This document shows, one piece after another, positions 38,265 through 50,692 of a stretch of DNA of 64,000 bases. Source of the DNA: Hydnum rufescens UP504. Taxonomy: Eukaryota > Basidiomycota > Agaricomycetes > Cantharellales > Hydnaceae. A program made the translations under genes and the position numbers. Positions within the stretch are counted from its first letter, which is position 1; the number at the start of each line of letters is the position of its first letter. Location of the stretch: positions 109,213-173,212 of the forward strand of contig MU128957.1 in assembly GCA_014904985.1 (NCBI GenBank), given 5' to 3'. The notes under the pieces are model-generated. The model did no database searches. It was given only the letters and a program-made list of their open reading frames with translations, and was not told the DNA's origin.

Positions 38265-40550
38265 AGTACGAGGAGCCGGGAGGAGCCGTGCTTGATTCCG
38301 CACCGCGTTTGTCTTAACTGCCTATATATGCGGTTTTACACTTGATCGCGGTAAGACTCGGTCCTGATGGTTCGAGTTCCCGGTTGCGATGTGTCTATTA
38401 CGATTCAATGCGAGGGGGAGGATCTGTCCGAGTACTCGCACGAAGTCCGTGGCAACTCAGCCACCTGTTACATCCCATCCGTGGAGGGAAAAGTATAGTT
38501 CTCTCAAGACGGAAGGCTGAAGTTTCAGAAGGAATGACCCCATTCTTTCTATAGCATTTCCAAATCTGCGTTATGCGTGCTGCATCCAAGACCTCATTCT
38601 GTGTCCAAGTGTACTTTGACGGACAAAACGCCGCCATGCATATTGATTTCCGACGGTCCAAAAGGGATAAAAAGAGAGTAGGGGATTCAGTTCGTGTTAA
38701 TCAATCCCTGAAAAGACGGTAGTTTCTTTATCCTTGATGCAAATTGTGCTTTCGAACTGATGTCGTGCCTTTGCCTAGTTTGGTATTTTCTCAATTGAAG
38801 CTAACTGGTACATGGCACGATAAATAACTGCAATGTTTTGACTTATTATTATCGTTGCCTTAGATGACGAGGATGCTCTCGCTGCTACATCCGGCATTGA
38901 CACCAATGCATTAGGGACCATTCGTGTGAATATGAGGCATGTCATTCAGGTCCCGGTTCGGTCTTCCGATTCCCGTGGAATCGGAACCTCGAATGAAGGT
39001 GCTGTGCATTCTGGGACCGTCCACGAACGTGCAAAGAAATCTGGGGGGCATATCGTGTCGTAAGCTCTGGCCGTATGACTTTCCTGGTTGTGTTGCTAAC
39101 TCAAGGTGGATGATCAGTCTTGGCGAGGAAATATACGCACCTAGATACGCTTCATCAGCCAAGTGCCGTGACCTTGACTTTCCGCCATACGGTTGAGCAT
39201 TTACTTCCAATCGTCCCATCATATGATCTCATTGGATGTTTGGTCTGGACAGAGGTCACGTTTCGATATGCTCCTTACGGTTCGTGCTTTTCCCATGTTC
39301 ATATACTCATGCTATAGGCCCCTGATGCCGCTTTAGACGTTCTTCGTGCTAGAGAGATAATTCCAAGTCCACCAGCGCCACCAAGAAATGCAAGCCCATC
39401 CAGTGGAGATGGTCGTACCGCATCTAATGCCCCGCCTCCCGCCAAAGCCAAGCGTGAAAGAGAAGAGGTCGATGGTGTATCAGATCAGTCGGGCTTTTCG
39501 GATGAGGAAGAGGCGAGGACGTATGCGCGCCTAAAGGTATGTCTCTGTTTCGCTCTGACATGTTTGTTCTAGTTCCTGGTTTGTCGAGAGGATTTATGCC
39601 TGACTGTCCCGCACAGGCCAAGAAAATGGCCAAACGATCCGGCCTGGCCAAGATTAAAATCGAAGAAAATGGCATACCCACGGGGATCTTCAAATACGGC
39701 GAAGTCATCGACCTCACCGAGGATGATTAACTAATATTCCTCCCTGAAACTGCCGTCGAGGCGAGTATTATCCAATGCTCTGGCTTGGCCCTTGCACAGT
39801 CAAGTGCTAACGCGTGACTCGCCGTCTTTGAACCAATGGACAGTTCAAGCTGGTGCTAATGGCCTATCAGATGATGCAAATTGTTTGCAACTCTCGATTT
39901 ATGACGGACGGGTTCTCTATACGCTTATGTACGAACTGGATATAAAGGAATCTACGACTCCGAAATGCTGCCTTTTAATTCTCTTTCGCTGGATTGGACA
40001 TTCTCCTTGGATCACGATGTGGAACTTTGAGGGAGGCATCTATTCGGACCTACTTCACTTTCCTCAGAAGCCACAGAGGGTGTAGAACAATGACTCCAGA
40101 TGTGCCATATTATTTATATAGTAACCAAAAAACCGTGCAGGACGTGCGTTCAATTTGGCCATACGTTGTACAATATTGAGAAAGTACCACTCGGGACCGC
40201 AGTTCGACAGGACACCATCAACATTCCCAGTCCTTTGAAGAGGCAGGGGATCCAGACACGGTAGAGTCTCACTCATTCGTCCTTGCGTGTTTCCTTGCAT
40301 GTCTCCCCGTCGGTTTGCCCTGGGAATGGCTCAAATCGATCTCCACCCGCTCCAGCATGAGCCTGCTTCGCACGACTGAGCCAGACCCACACGCCGCGCA
40401 TGAAAGGCAGTTGGACGCAGAGATCTGCTCAGTGAAGGGGGTGGGTGCAAGGAAGAACAGGGAGATGCGTACGGGGGACTCAGTATCACAATGACATTGA
40501 CAGCCTTCGTCGCGAAATGCGGGATCGAGAAATGGGAGGAGCACGTTGAG
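38265..40550. repeat. Direct duplication, unit 2 (DUF7918 block)
   Basis: Second unit of the direct duplication described at 33990-36300. The 5' edge lies next to a fragment at 38147-38236 that shares words with 4925-4960. Similarity continues past the DUF7918 gene into sequence without a clear gene. Confidence 0.85.
38367..39730 (+). CDS. DUF7918-domain protein, paralog 2
   Basis: Tandem paralog of 34108-35467 with the same exon pattern. Pieces: MVRVPGCDVSITIQCEGEDL, CYIPSVEGK, HFQICVMRAASKTSFCVQVY, LVFSQLKLTDDEDALAATSG, GTIRVNMRHVIQVPVRSSD, HSGTVHERAKKSGGHIV, SLGEEIYAPRYAS, EVTFRYAPYDVLRAREIIP, and the tail GEVIDLTEDD identical to paralog 1. Differences fall mostly between the conserved blocks. 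Introns keep the same positions (for example donors after GGAAAA and after AAAGACG). No stop or frameshift was found, so both copies appear to be kept by selection. Function unknown. Confidence 0.75.
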
Positions 40551-41114
40551 TAGCTAGAGAAGCTCTGTGAATATACATGATAGATGCGCTTATGTGCACA
40601 CTGTGGCAGTTGCTTTGTCGATCCATTCCGTGAGGGTGACCAGCGATTCCTCGGTGCAGTCGGATAGATGTGGGGGTCCATGTGCCGCTATATATAGTGA
40701 TATGGAGAGATTTTCAGGCTGAAGGGGCAAACAGATACGATTCCTGAGTGGACTGTACACTCCGTTGCGAGGGGGGGAACATAATGAAAGAGGCGGCAGA
40801 AGCATCCTGTTGGTAGGTGTTGGGCGTTGTGAAAAGGAATTGGTGGCCTTGGAAGTGTTCGGCGGTTCGCAGCATTTCTAAAAGTTTTTTTTTTTTTTTT
40901 TTTTGCAAATTTTTACCAATTTGAGGGACGTAGAATGGCCTCCCAGATGATTTGCCCCCCTGTGCGCGGTGCTTCGCCCCTTTCGCGCAAATTGATTCCC
41001 CATCGGGCCTCAATCTACACTTCACCATGGCTTTCAGGGGTCCTCCATCAGAGCTGGCCGTTCTAGACAAAAAGCCCGTGCAATAAGAAACAGTGAGGAG
41101 CCTCTGCCTGAGGC
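40551..41114. other. No separate gene; T-run and possible kinase 3' part
   Basis: Holds a run of about 17 T near 40888-40904. The minus-strand kinase at 41115 has a strong donor (GGTGAGT) just before its stop. A downstream minus-strand frame (40714-41050) could be a further exon, but it runs through the homopolymer and has no motif. Confidence 0.35.
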
Positions 41115-41838
41115 TCACTCACCGCTATCTAGATATTTAAGAATCAGAGACCGGACAGCTTCGTCGTCAATAAGGCTGAGATCTGGACGAAGACCCTGTT
41201 CAATAAGTGAATACAGGTCATCTTCCTCGATAACTTCGAATGGTACGCGTCCGGTATAAATGTGCCAGATGGTCATTCCAGCAGCGTACAGGTCGTTGGC
41301 ACGGGTTAAGGGCGAGCCTTGTTTCAGTGAAGAAGGCGAGGGATAGTGCGTTGTTATGGTGTATCTGCACAAGGGTTCGGACTCGAGTACGGCCTCAGCA
41401 AAGTCAATGGATCGTAGGTTCCCAGCCGCGTCAAAGAGGAGGTTAGACGGCTTCACGTCTCCGTGAACGATCCCCTTGGAATGTAGCCTATCGAGGAGGA
41501 TACAAAACTGTTGGATCACTGACAGGCGACGCTCATGGTACTCTGCATTTCTCGAACCGAGTGATAAACCCTCGGATCCTCCCGTGGCTGAAGTAGCGGC
41601 CGATAATGGGAATAGCACAATCATTGCCAGCGAGAAGAGCCATATCAACTTCACGGCCGATTCTTTCTTTGTCAACGTCGCCCGAGTTGTGTTTCAAGAT
41701 GCTCTTGATGGTGAACTCCTCCTTGTAAGTATCTATGTAGGAGTTGGGCGAAGTGCGATGCGTCCTGCATTCAAGCAATATATCGTGAAGGTCTGACGGC
41801 CAGGAGCCCAGTGGATCACTGAAGAAGGCTTGCGACAT
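41115..41838 (-). pseudogene. Protein-kinase-like gene, frameshifted
   Basis: Kinase-like protein of a kind common in Agaricomycetes. The N-lobe is minimal: TIKSILKHNSGDVDKERIGR then EVDMALLAGNDCAIPIIGRY, with no Gly-rich loop. The C-lobe has LHSKGIVHGDVKPSNLL as catalytic loop (HGD in place of HRD), SIDFAEAV where DFG is expected, and TRANDLYAAGMTIWHIYTGR as the F-helix region. Between FITRFEKCRVP and ERRLSVIQQF the frame shifts by one base (near 41535) with no usable intron. It is therefore a pseudogene, or a gene with an assembly indel. DFA in place of DFG and the missing loop also leave catalytic activity doubtful. No neighbour suggests a pathway. Confidence 0.65.
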
Positions 41839-41892
41839 CACTGCCCCGACTCTTACGTAAGTAAGAGGGTCAGGGCCTCAGGCTGTGCGTCC

Positions 41893-42550
41893 ATGCCCGA
41901 TTTGGTATTCTATCACGTGCCCACCGGGCCAACCCGACCATCGTATGGATTCTCCTATCCATCGGATAGCGACGACGAGCACCAATCCCCAATTCTCAAG
42001 CCTCAGGTATGTCCCATGAGTTATCACGTTCGACTTCCATCTGTCAATTGCTGATCAGGCCCTATGTGTGTTCTTCCCGCTCTGGGAATCCATGCTGGAA
42101 CTTGGAAATGCAGGGTGTTCAACCTTGTGCATTGCTCATAATGGTGCTTCAGGTGAGTCGGGATTGCAGGACGTATTGTCTCCTTTCCAATTGTAATCCA
42201 TCTATCAGGCCAAGCTATAACACCAATCAACGCGGACTCAAGGAAGAAGACTATTGCTGGGCCGTGTAGACAGAAGGAGTTCCAGACGAGTGGGAGAAAC
42301 AGAACTGGACCTCGTTTATGTAAGACACCCTCCTGTTCTCACATTTCAGCCCTCTGTAGGTGACAACCCCCTTGACTACTTTGCGCACCCCAAATACTCC
42401 CGAAATCCCGAAATCCAGAACATCCTAGCTGATTTGATTGCAACGCCTAGAACACTCACCGAGACTCATGCCATCCTGATGCGCAGATTAGATGATACCC
42501 TCGCGCAGCTCAACACAAACAGGAGACACACCCCAGCACTCACCTCCTAG
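41893..42550 (+). CDS. Hypothetical small protein, four exons
   Basis: A tentative model. MPDLVFYHVPTGPTRPSYGF with a Ser/Asp stretch is joined over standard GT-AG introns to ALCVFFPLWESMLELGNAG, then GRRLLLGRVDRRSSRRVGET, then PSVGDNPLDYFAHPKYSRN and ILADLIATPRTLTETHAILM. The phases agree through three introns, which is the main support. No family is recognised. It lies head-to-head with the damaged kinase, 54 bases apart. It could instead be a remnant. Confidence 0.35.
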
Positions 42551-44459
42551 TCTGGGATACCAAGAGCGGTGCTCCCCCGAGATGATTAGGCTATTCCCCG
42601 AAGCATTTGCTTCGCAACTGCTTTTGGGCTCTGGTGTCTCGGCAGGAGCAATTATGTCATACATTTGTGCATATCTTGCATAAACGCCTCGGCGGCCGCC
42701 AAGGGGCATTTAGATCATCCAAGATATGGTATCTAGGCACATGGCTTTCCTTTCCCTCTGTGAAGCCTAACTGGGCAATCGGAATATAATTAATCGATAT
42801 TGCGTTTGCCCTGCACACTAGTCCAAGGCTCTTTTCCTGACTTTTGGAATCGCAGTCCTAAGCTTCTGGGTACTCCACTCCTGAGAATTAAATCAAGTCA
42901 TCGAGAATATCAACAGCTCAAGCTTATGGATGAAAAAGGAAAGAATGTTAGGAGACAGATATGTCTTTGTGGAATTCAATCCACCATCCATTCACGCATT
43001 TATAAGGAAACCGAAGTTCTCGAATTCGAGGAACGGAATTCGAAACCAGACCGCGGAGAAGCTGCAAAAGCTGCAAAAGAAGAAACATACTGTAGGCCTG
43101 ACAAGGATGCCCCTAGGATGAGTCCGCATTGCCTAGATGATGCACAGACAAAGGGAGGATTGCTAGGAAATAAGCTGTTGCTTTTCGGTGTTTCGACGAG
43201 TGAAGTGCCTAAGCCCAAGACTACAGAGAATGCAGAGGCTGCGACTTCACTCACAATTTGTGGCAGTCACGCCATGATAAAGACAATAAACGTATGAAGT
43301 ATCTGTGCCAGTCAATAAGGGGCTGCGCATATGATCTATCATCCTCCTTCTCACCGTATCTTCGATGCGGTTCAATTGCTCCAATCCAGTAGACCCCTTT
43401 GAGGGCGCCGCGGTGCCGACGAAAGTAGTGTCAGTTTATCAATTGAGTTGGCGTCGAAGAGCTGGAATTCCAGAGTTTCAATCCTGATTTCGGCGATATA
43501 GAAAGGGCGGTTCAAAAGATGAGTCGAGGTGAAGACACCCTGATGATGGATCAGGATCGTCAGGAAGGCGACGTTATGAAGTTACTGTGTAGTCTTGGGG
43601 TATACGGGAAGACGGTTGTGAAGATTGCAGACCACAGCCTATATATACCATACGTCCTCAGGGGCTGGAGATTTGTGGTATAGTGCTGGAGAACGGTACT
43701 CGTAACATTGTGACAATGTCGAAGGGCGTGCCAAAGATATATAGAAGGTTATCCATGGACGGCGAGGTGGGTGGGATACCTGCGCGACTCTCACAACTAC
43801 GCTAGTAGTACAGGAAGGGGTTGGGTAGGAACAGAGGCTTCCGAGGCTACAATGTGATGTTGTGTGTCAGCGGAGGCAAAACGCGAGCTTCAAGATTTGC
43901 TAGCCCCCTCTGGGTTGTCGTGCCTTTGGACTACAAGGATTATACTAATAATAGGATTGATACGGGGTATCAACACTATTGATTAGACAATTTGGTGATG
44001 TTTTCTTGGAGAAGTGTGAGGAAGAGCTACTGTATCGTATCCAGTGCCAAGCACAACATCGTGCAGGGAGGCCTAGCGAGGCAGGAATATTCGCTTGGCA
44101 TTTCTCGCGATTAGGGCTCATAATGATCCTTGCGGCCGTTAGCCGATTACGTCCTCTGCCTCGGAATGGTTATTTTTTTTGGTGCCCTCCGTCATTGACA
44201 GGTGAACACGGGTGTCTGACAAAGGCTAAAAATTGATCAATTATGTAAGAGTCGCTACGAATGGGACATGACGTAGCCTGGATGAGAACACGTTGTTTGT
44301 ACTCCCAGAGAAAATTTGGAATATACACTGGTCTGGTCTACAAATTGGCCACAAGCAGTCGGGACTGGATTGATTATGTAATGTTAGCTCAGCCTCAAAA
44401 CACTGGGCGTCTCCCCGTATCGTTCTCCCTCCCTCGATAGTGCTGGTCACCCTGCCAAG
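42551..44459. other. No gene supported
   Basis: The 165-residue plus frame at 42800-43297 (KAAKEETYC-type, Lys/Glu-rich) and a frame at about 43460-43682 (FNPDFGDIERAVQKMSRGED) have no start/stop/splice model that holds together and no recognised motif. They may be remnants or pieces of a poorly conserved gene. Confidence 0.35.
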
Positions 44460-47281
44460 ATGTCCAAGCCGACGCTCAAGCAAAAATTGCTTCGCCAGCC
44501 AACTAAATCGTACTCTACCTCACCACCAGCGGATGGCAGCAGCAATACCCACCAATATTTCTCATCCTACAAGCAAATGGCCCTTGCGGCGGGTTATCGT
44601 TATCCAGTTCCACCCTCAGCGTCGTCCACGGCATTGTCCATAACTCCCCTTGCTGGCAGCCTCCTTCCCACGGCCCGATCAATCCCAAAGAGAACCTTGA
44701 GACGCGTATCTTCCCCCCCCGGATCCTTCGAGCCAAAAAGAGATTTACACGTAAATCAACAAATAGCCCACCGCGAATTAAACCCAAACTCGCCAACCTC
44801 GTTTACCTCAGCCTCGCACCACGCTCCCCCATCGGGTCCTCCCTATTTCACCGATTACCGCCTTTCGGGTTCAGATTCAGACGAGGGAAACGTTGTAACC
44901 CCATCTCAAAATAGCCCAATTCCATCTTCTGACGGTGGCGAGAGCGAGTACTTCACCCCGCTCAGCTCCCCAGCCACAACACCAGACCCTTCGTTTGACG
45001 ACAACAGCATGTTCTTCGCGGACCATGTAGCTCCCATTGCTGTCAAACTGATGAATTCTGGGACCTCTCTTTTATCGCTTCCCTCGCTATCCCGGGGAAG
45101 CTCCAAGACTTCCGAGGTTGAGGAAGACAAGCTTACTACGTATTCATGGCCCTCAGCTTCTGATCGAACCGACGTCACTTCCCCTCCAACTTCCTCCGAT
45201 GGACATACGAAAATACGCACCCACTCCCCGGAACCCGCGACATCCTCCAATCGGTCTAGTGTAGTATCTTTACCGCTGTCGACAGCTTCCAATAACAGCA
45301 AGGGTTCTCGCCATGCAGACTGGGCTAAGGATGTGCGATGGCTGGTACCTCCAGAACGTGCAGACTGGACCCCTCCACAACTAACCGACCATGCCAAGAG
45401 GCGTCGGGGCATCCCTCTCCGGGCGGCTTCCGTCTCTGCTATTCCTTTCACTCATCGCGATACCAACCTTTCAATGTTCCGCGTCATTTCCTCGTCACTT
45501 TCCCCGTCTAATTCCAGTGTTGCCGACACCGTGGCAGGAGTTAGCGGAAAATCCTCCTCAAGCTATTCGAATACTGTTTCCCGGAAACGCAAAGCTCATC
45601 GACGGACGCCACGCTCACTTTCAGAAAAGATGAGTTTTATCCTTGAGGAAGATGAGACTGGCGAGTCGGTAGCCAGCGATAGCGGCAGTGGACACAGTGG
45701 AAGTCAAGTCACATCATCTCCTCCCACTCGCCATCGCTCCTTGCCTCCCCTGCGACGGAGTCATTTGACCTCTAGCGTGTACTCCGAAAGGTCCTACAAC
45801 TCGTATCAGGTCTCCGGGCGCACTGTTTCACTACCTTCACCTCTCCCAGCATCACATGGTGCATCCTCCGTATACAATACGTATACTTCTCTCGTTCTAC
45901 CTCGAGCAGCGTTTACTCCATCCAAACACCCCGATCGCGTCAGCAGTCAGATAGATATCACGAAGAGTGGCCTGGCCCAAACGACCATGTCCACTATCGA
46001 GATTCGCAAAGGCGCAGCCGACCGCTTAGGGTCGCATAGTGGGTTTACTACGTCTTCTCGACGTAGTCTATTTGGGTCCTCGTCTATGCTTACCCCAACG
46101 CCAGAGCACTTGCTGCTTGACCAACCTTCCCCCCTAGGTTTCTCCTCGCATACCTCTCCACCCTCCAAGCTGCAATCCAATCAAGTCCTAGTACAGGTCT
46201 TCATGGTTGGTTTAGATGGTCTGGATGCTCTGATTGTCAGGGAGAAAACGAGTCGCAACACGGGGTATGGCTTCGTCCCTGGGCGGAGCTTTGTGGGCCG
46301 AACCGTCGAGGTTGGGTTCGAAGTGCGGAATGTATACAAGGGAGACTGGGTTTTTGGACTGCTCGATTTGAACAAGGTTAGTTTATATTGCATTAGGTTT
46401 GGTTTCCAATAGCTGAGCTAATTCCGGGCCCATAGTGTGGATCGCTTGCGGAATTCATCACAGTCGATCGCCGACGTGTGCATCGTGCACCCGGTGCCCA
46501 GAGTGAGCTCGCCCTGGAACAAATCGCCCTACTCCCACTATGTGGTGTTCCAACTCACCGGGCGCTTCGCACTCTTCCTTCTGTCTCTTCGGGGAAAAAA
46601 GCACTCGTGCTGAATGCCCATGATGGGGCGGGTGCCCTCCTCACTCAAGCCTTGGCAGCCCAGGGGGTTGTCGTTACGGCTCAAGTCCCATTGACGCCCG
46701 AAACTACCGAGGATGACCAGGAGGCGAAGACTCCTTCATTTGAAGAAAGGGTCCGATTGTTTGGTGCACAAGACGTCGAAATCGGCGAGCCCCTCGTTAT
46801 CATTGCGGCGCTGAGAGATGCAGAATTCGATTATGTCCTGGATACCGTCGGAGGAAAGCGGATTTGGGAGGCTTCCCGGTGGATTATGCGATCTGGCGGA
46901 CAGGTGCGCTAACATGTTCTCAATGTATCGCAATATTGCCTGGAAACTGATGAACTGATCATATAGTTCACGACTCTTCTCGGTGATGACGTTGACTCTG
47001 TGCCATACATGAACTCGAACCTCAAATCTAATTTACGGTCTATCCGCGGCGCTATAAAACGAGATAAAGGATATGAATGGGTCCTACCCAATGCAGAATT
47101 GGATACGGAAGGCGAAGACATTCGTGATGCTCTTGCCGCAGTAGCGAGCATGGCAGAAGCAGGTACTTTCGCTCCGTGGCCCAAGTGGGCCGTCCCATTT
47201 GAGCAAACACCAGAGGCTTTCCTTCCCGAGAGGGGGTTGCTTCGGAATGGCGGGACGGTCGTCAGCAAGATCCTTGGATGA
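44460..47281 (+). CDS. MDR-type oxidoreductase with long disordered head
   Basis: A 639-residue first exon plus two further exons (46436-46903, 46967-47281) give about 899 residues. The first 570 or so are Ser/Pro/Thr-rich and probably disordered. The C-terminal third has the medium-chain dehydrogenase/reductase layout: GroES-like barrel (NQVLVQVFMVGLDGLDALI, GYGFVPGRSFVGRTVEVG, YKGDWVFGLL, CGSLAEFITVDRRRVHRAPG), then a Rossmann part (KALVLNAHDGAGALLTQALA, FDYVLDTVGGKRIWEAS). Catalytic zinc ligands of alcohol dehydrogenases are not evident, so a quinone-reductase-like or non-enzymatic role is possible. Both introns are phase 0. Substrate unknown. Confidence 0.8.
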
Positions 47282-48224
47282 TCCCGGTGGTATTCATTGA
47301 CATCGAACTTTTAATCTTGCATTGCATTTATTCTCTTGCTAGTGTCTCGTTCTTGCACTCCGAACCCCTTTGTTCCTTTCTTGCACGCTCGCTATCGCTG
47401 TCTTTACTGTAAATTTCCCCTATCTCCGATCCAATCCTGATAGAGCCATAACATTCTTCATCCTATTTTTCATTGCATAGGCACATCGTTTTTTGTATTA
47501 TTCTTAGTTTCAGGCCAAAGATATGACGCCCGAAAACGGTGGCTAGAGTATAGTATGGATGGAGCGCAAGAGCTAATCGGCAACCATTCACCAACCTCAC
47601 CCACCCCGGATAGGGAGGTATGGAGGCATCGTGTTATCGGCGGTCTGGCCGAGACAAGTATCCCACCCTCGGTTTTAGTGGATCGTTCCCCTAGTGGCAG
47701 TTGGTAAATATCTGTTCAACGAAGGTGCCCCCGGCCGTTGATTTACTGAATTGTGAGACATACACCTGAGAATTCAGATAGAACACGATTAACCACCTAC
47801 CATTGTTGGGGCTGCGCTCTGCTTGATATTCCAGTTTAAACCAGCCATAACTCCACTGAAAGGAGAAAAAAAAGACGCTCGTGACAATATCGCCCTGATA
47901 CTAGGTTGCGCCACATCCCCAGCATGTGCTCCAAATGATGACCAATAAGCGCACAGAGCGCCGAAGGTTTATGGCAAGATTCTAGAATCCTTGGGAACCG
48001 TCTGGCCAAGTCGTAGGATTAATATTGTGAGGCGTCCACCCACCTCCAGATTGCCCGTTCCGCCCGACAGTCAATCAGCATGTCCTATGCACCTGATTTG
48101 CTTCGCAAACCACACAAACACAGGTCAGTAATGATTACCAGACGAATGATGAGCGGAATGAATCACTAGCCACTGGGGCCAATTATCGGTTCGTGAATTG
48201 TCGGGTTTTGCCGTAATCCTTTCA
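47282..48224. other. Intergenic, no gene supported
   Basis: Likely 3' untranslated region of the MDR gene and promoter of NUG1. No motif is recognised. Confidence 0.4.
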
Positions 48225-50432
48225 ATGCCTCGGATTCGAAAAAGTATGAGTAGACCCATAAGCACCTCCCTTCTCTGAAACTTCGCTGACTCTTTTGGGT
48301 GGGGTGCCATACAGAAACCTCTAACCGCGCATCCACCAATGATCGAGCCAAACTCCGGCATAAAATCGCAGAGGGCCGCAAGAAGAATCGAAAACTAGCG
48401 AAAAAGAATCCGCAATGGAAGTCTCGCGTGCCCAAGGATCCTGGGATACCCAACTCGATGCCGTTCAAGGACCAGGTCCTGGCAGAAGTCGCCGCGGAGC
48501 GTCGGCGGGTGAGCGAGATTGGATTTTCAAAAAAAAAAAAAACGGAGCGTATTGAACTGTTTATCTGCTCTAGGCTGAAGAGGAGAAACAACTCCGTAAA
48601 GCTGCGAAGAAGACAGTTCAGCAGGCGACCAAGGGCGACGACTCTGAATCCGAAATTGATGACTCAAAAATTGGTATGGACGGCGTGACATCTCTGGTGG
48701 TTCAGGCCAAAACGGTGCCAACGACCAAGACACCCAAGGTTTCTCAGCCTATCGAAGCAGCGGTGGTGGATGAACCAGAGCCACTATTATTTGATCCTTC
48801 GATCCCAGATTTAAAACATGCCCTCGACAAGGCCGACGTTTGGCTATATGTTTTGGATGCTCGCGATCCTCTCACTCACAGAAGCTCATTCATCGAAAAT
48901 CTCGGGCGGGAGCAAGGGAAAAAACTTGTTTTCTTGCTCAACAAAATCGGTATGGTCTTGTCGTTCCTTTGCCATGTATGTGTGATTGAAATTATCCGTG
49001 CCCTTTGCAGACCTTTCTCCGCAAGAATCCCTCCGTGCATGGCTTGTACAGCTGCGAGCATTGCATCCGACATTTCCCTTCCGTGTTTCTTCGGCTTTAT
49101 TACGCCCTGTGGACGACGATGCTAAAGGCAAGACTAAAGTTAGCGAGACAGATGGCCTAGGTGCGGAGGCCCTAGTGCAGCACCTCGAGCAGCTGTCTTC
49201 TTCGGGGGTGTCGCCGGTTACGATCGCAGTTATTGGCATGCCAAATGTACGTATCTTCTATGAACTCATACGGGCCCCTCGTCTTATATTGGTGTTGCAG
49301 TCTGGCAAGTCCGCCGTGATAAACACTATATGCGGGTTTTCGCGATTGGCAACATACAAGCCCGATCTTTTAAAATCCTCCACTGTGACCACGACACTTC
49401 CCCAACCCGTGGATTTTGATACACCTTCCGGCAGTAAACTACGCTTTATCGATACTCCAGGCTTCGACCTTGTTTTGCCACGTATGGGTGACATCGAGAA
49501 ATATACCATGCAGGCGATAGACTCCCTCGTGCGCTCCCGTGGAAGAATAGAAAAAATGAAGTTGCCCGAATTGGCAGGTACGCAGTTTGAAGTATCGACG
49601 TTGCGTGATCATTGGCTCACCTTGTTTTGATTCAGCCAAATGGATCGTGTCCAGAGCGAAGCAGGAAGATCTGATGTTACATTATAGTACACCTGCCTAT
49701 TTAGCGAGCGATCCCCTCAGTTTTTTGTCGGGGCATGCACGGACCACGGGGCGATTAAAGAAGGTTCGTTGCTATTTTTCACATGCAAGTGAAAGGACTA
49801 TAGGGTTTATATGTCTCTCAAGGGAGGCGTGTTGGACATCACTGATTCGGCTCGTTCGATATTACGCGACTGGCGTGTCGGCAAGTTCCCCTATTACACC
49901 TCTCCCCCCGGACCTGCGAACGTCGAAGGACTGTCGGCGGAGGACGAGAAAGTGCTGGGGAACGTGCGCTCGCGTAAGGAGATGCGTGCACACCCTGGGC
50001 TCATTCGATTATCCTCTGGCACAGTCGATTCTCGCTCGGTGACTTGGATGCGCCGCTGCCAGCACCAGCACGAAATGTAGAACCTCTTGTGCCAGTTGAT
50101 CCGAAAAGGACCGTCCGCTCCCTCGTCGATACCGAAGCGTCTGATGAGGAGGCAGAGACTAGCAGCGAGGATGGGGAGAATGATAATGAGAGGGGTATGG
50201 AAACCAAGCCTGTTCATTCGGCGTCATCCAAGCGGAAACGCGCTGCAGCGAAAACCGAGGGGGGACGGCCTGCGAAAAAGGTCACGTTTGCGGCGAAGAA
50301 GAGTGATAAGACGGCGGCGGTGGCGCGGCGAAAGTGGTGCCGCGCAAAGTTTCCAACGTCGGGAAAGGCGTCGCCAAGGTTGCTGCTGCTTCTGGAGATA
50401 GTGACGCATACGATTTTGGACAGTATTTTTGA
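48225..50432 (+). CDS. NUG1: Nug1/nucleostemin-type nucleolar GTPase
   Basis: Circularly permuted GTPase needed for 60S ribosomal subunit assembly and export. The tiny first exon reads MPRIRKK, followed by TSNRASTNDRAKLRHKI and KNPQWKSRVPKDPGIPNSMP as in yeast Nug1. G motifs are in permuted order: G4 LLNKID (split by an intron), G1 GMPNSGKSAVIN (intron after PN), G2 region SSTVTTT, G3 DTPGFD. The C-terminal part is acidic then basic. Two one-base deficits break the C-terminal frame: near 50036 (SSGTVDSR to DLDAPLPAP) and near 50326 (AAKKSDKT to AAKVVPRKVSNVG). With both corrected the protein ends SDAYDFGQYF at 50432; uncorrected frames stop near 50080 or run to 50493. The GTPase core is intact. 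Confidence 0.85.
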
Positions 50433-50579
50433 GCTCACGCCGACCCCTCTTAGCTACTCAGTTTACAGTTATGAACTAATGAGGACTGAGTGACTCCGGA
50501 GTGGGGTCGCACAGTCGAAATGGGAGCTAAATTGAAGGTATAGATCTATCCGGCGCATTCTGTGCTTATCCAAGTGTTC

Positions 50580-50673
50580 GTCCGCCTGGCGAAATGGCTA
50601 TCGCGTCAGACTTCTATTAGCGCTGCGGATAATGGCAATCTGAAGATTGCGGGTTCGAGTCCCGCGGTGGATT
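50580..50673 (+). tRNA. tRNA-Arg (UCU) with 21-nt intron
   Basis: Acceptor stem GTCCGCC pairs with GGTGGAT (two G-T wobbles); D arm GCG/CGC; anticodon stem TCAGA pairs with TCTGA; loop CTTCTA-A with anticodon TCT. A 21-base intron sits one base 3' of the anticodon, the canonical place. The T arm is GCGGG-TTCGAGT-CCCGC. Mature length is 73 bases without CCA, which is not encoded. Confidence 0.95.
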
Positions 50674-50686
50674 AGTTGGTGGCACA

Positions 50687-50692
50687 TTTTTT
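50687..50692 (+). terminator. RNA polymerase III terminator
   Basis: Run of six T, 14 bases after the tRNA-Arg gene. Confidence 0.75.

Noticed and set aside
42800..43297. 165-residue plus frame
   Set aside because: Low-complexity Lys/Glu/Ala content, no motif, no neighbouring exon that joins in frame.
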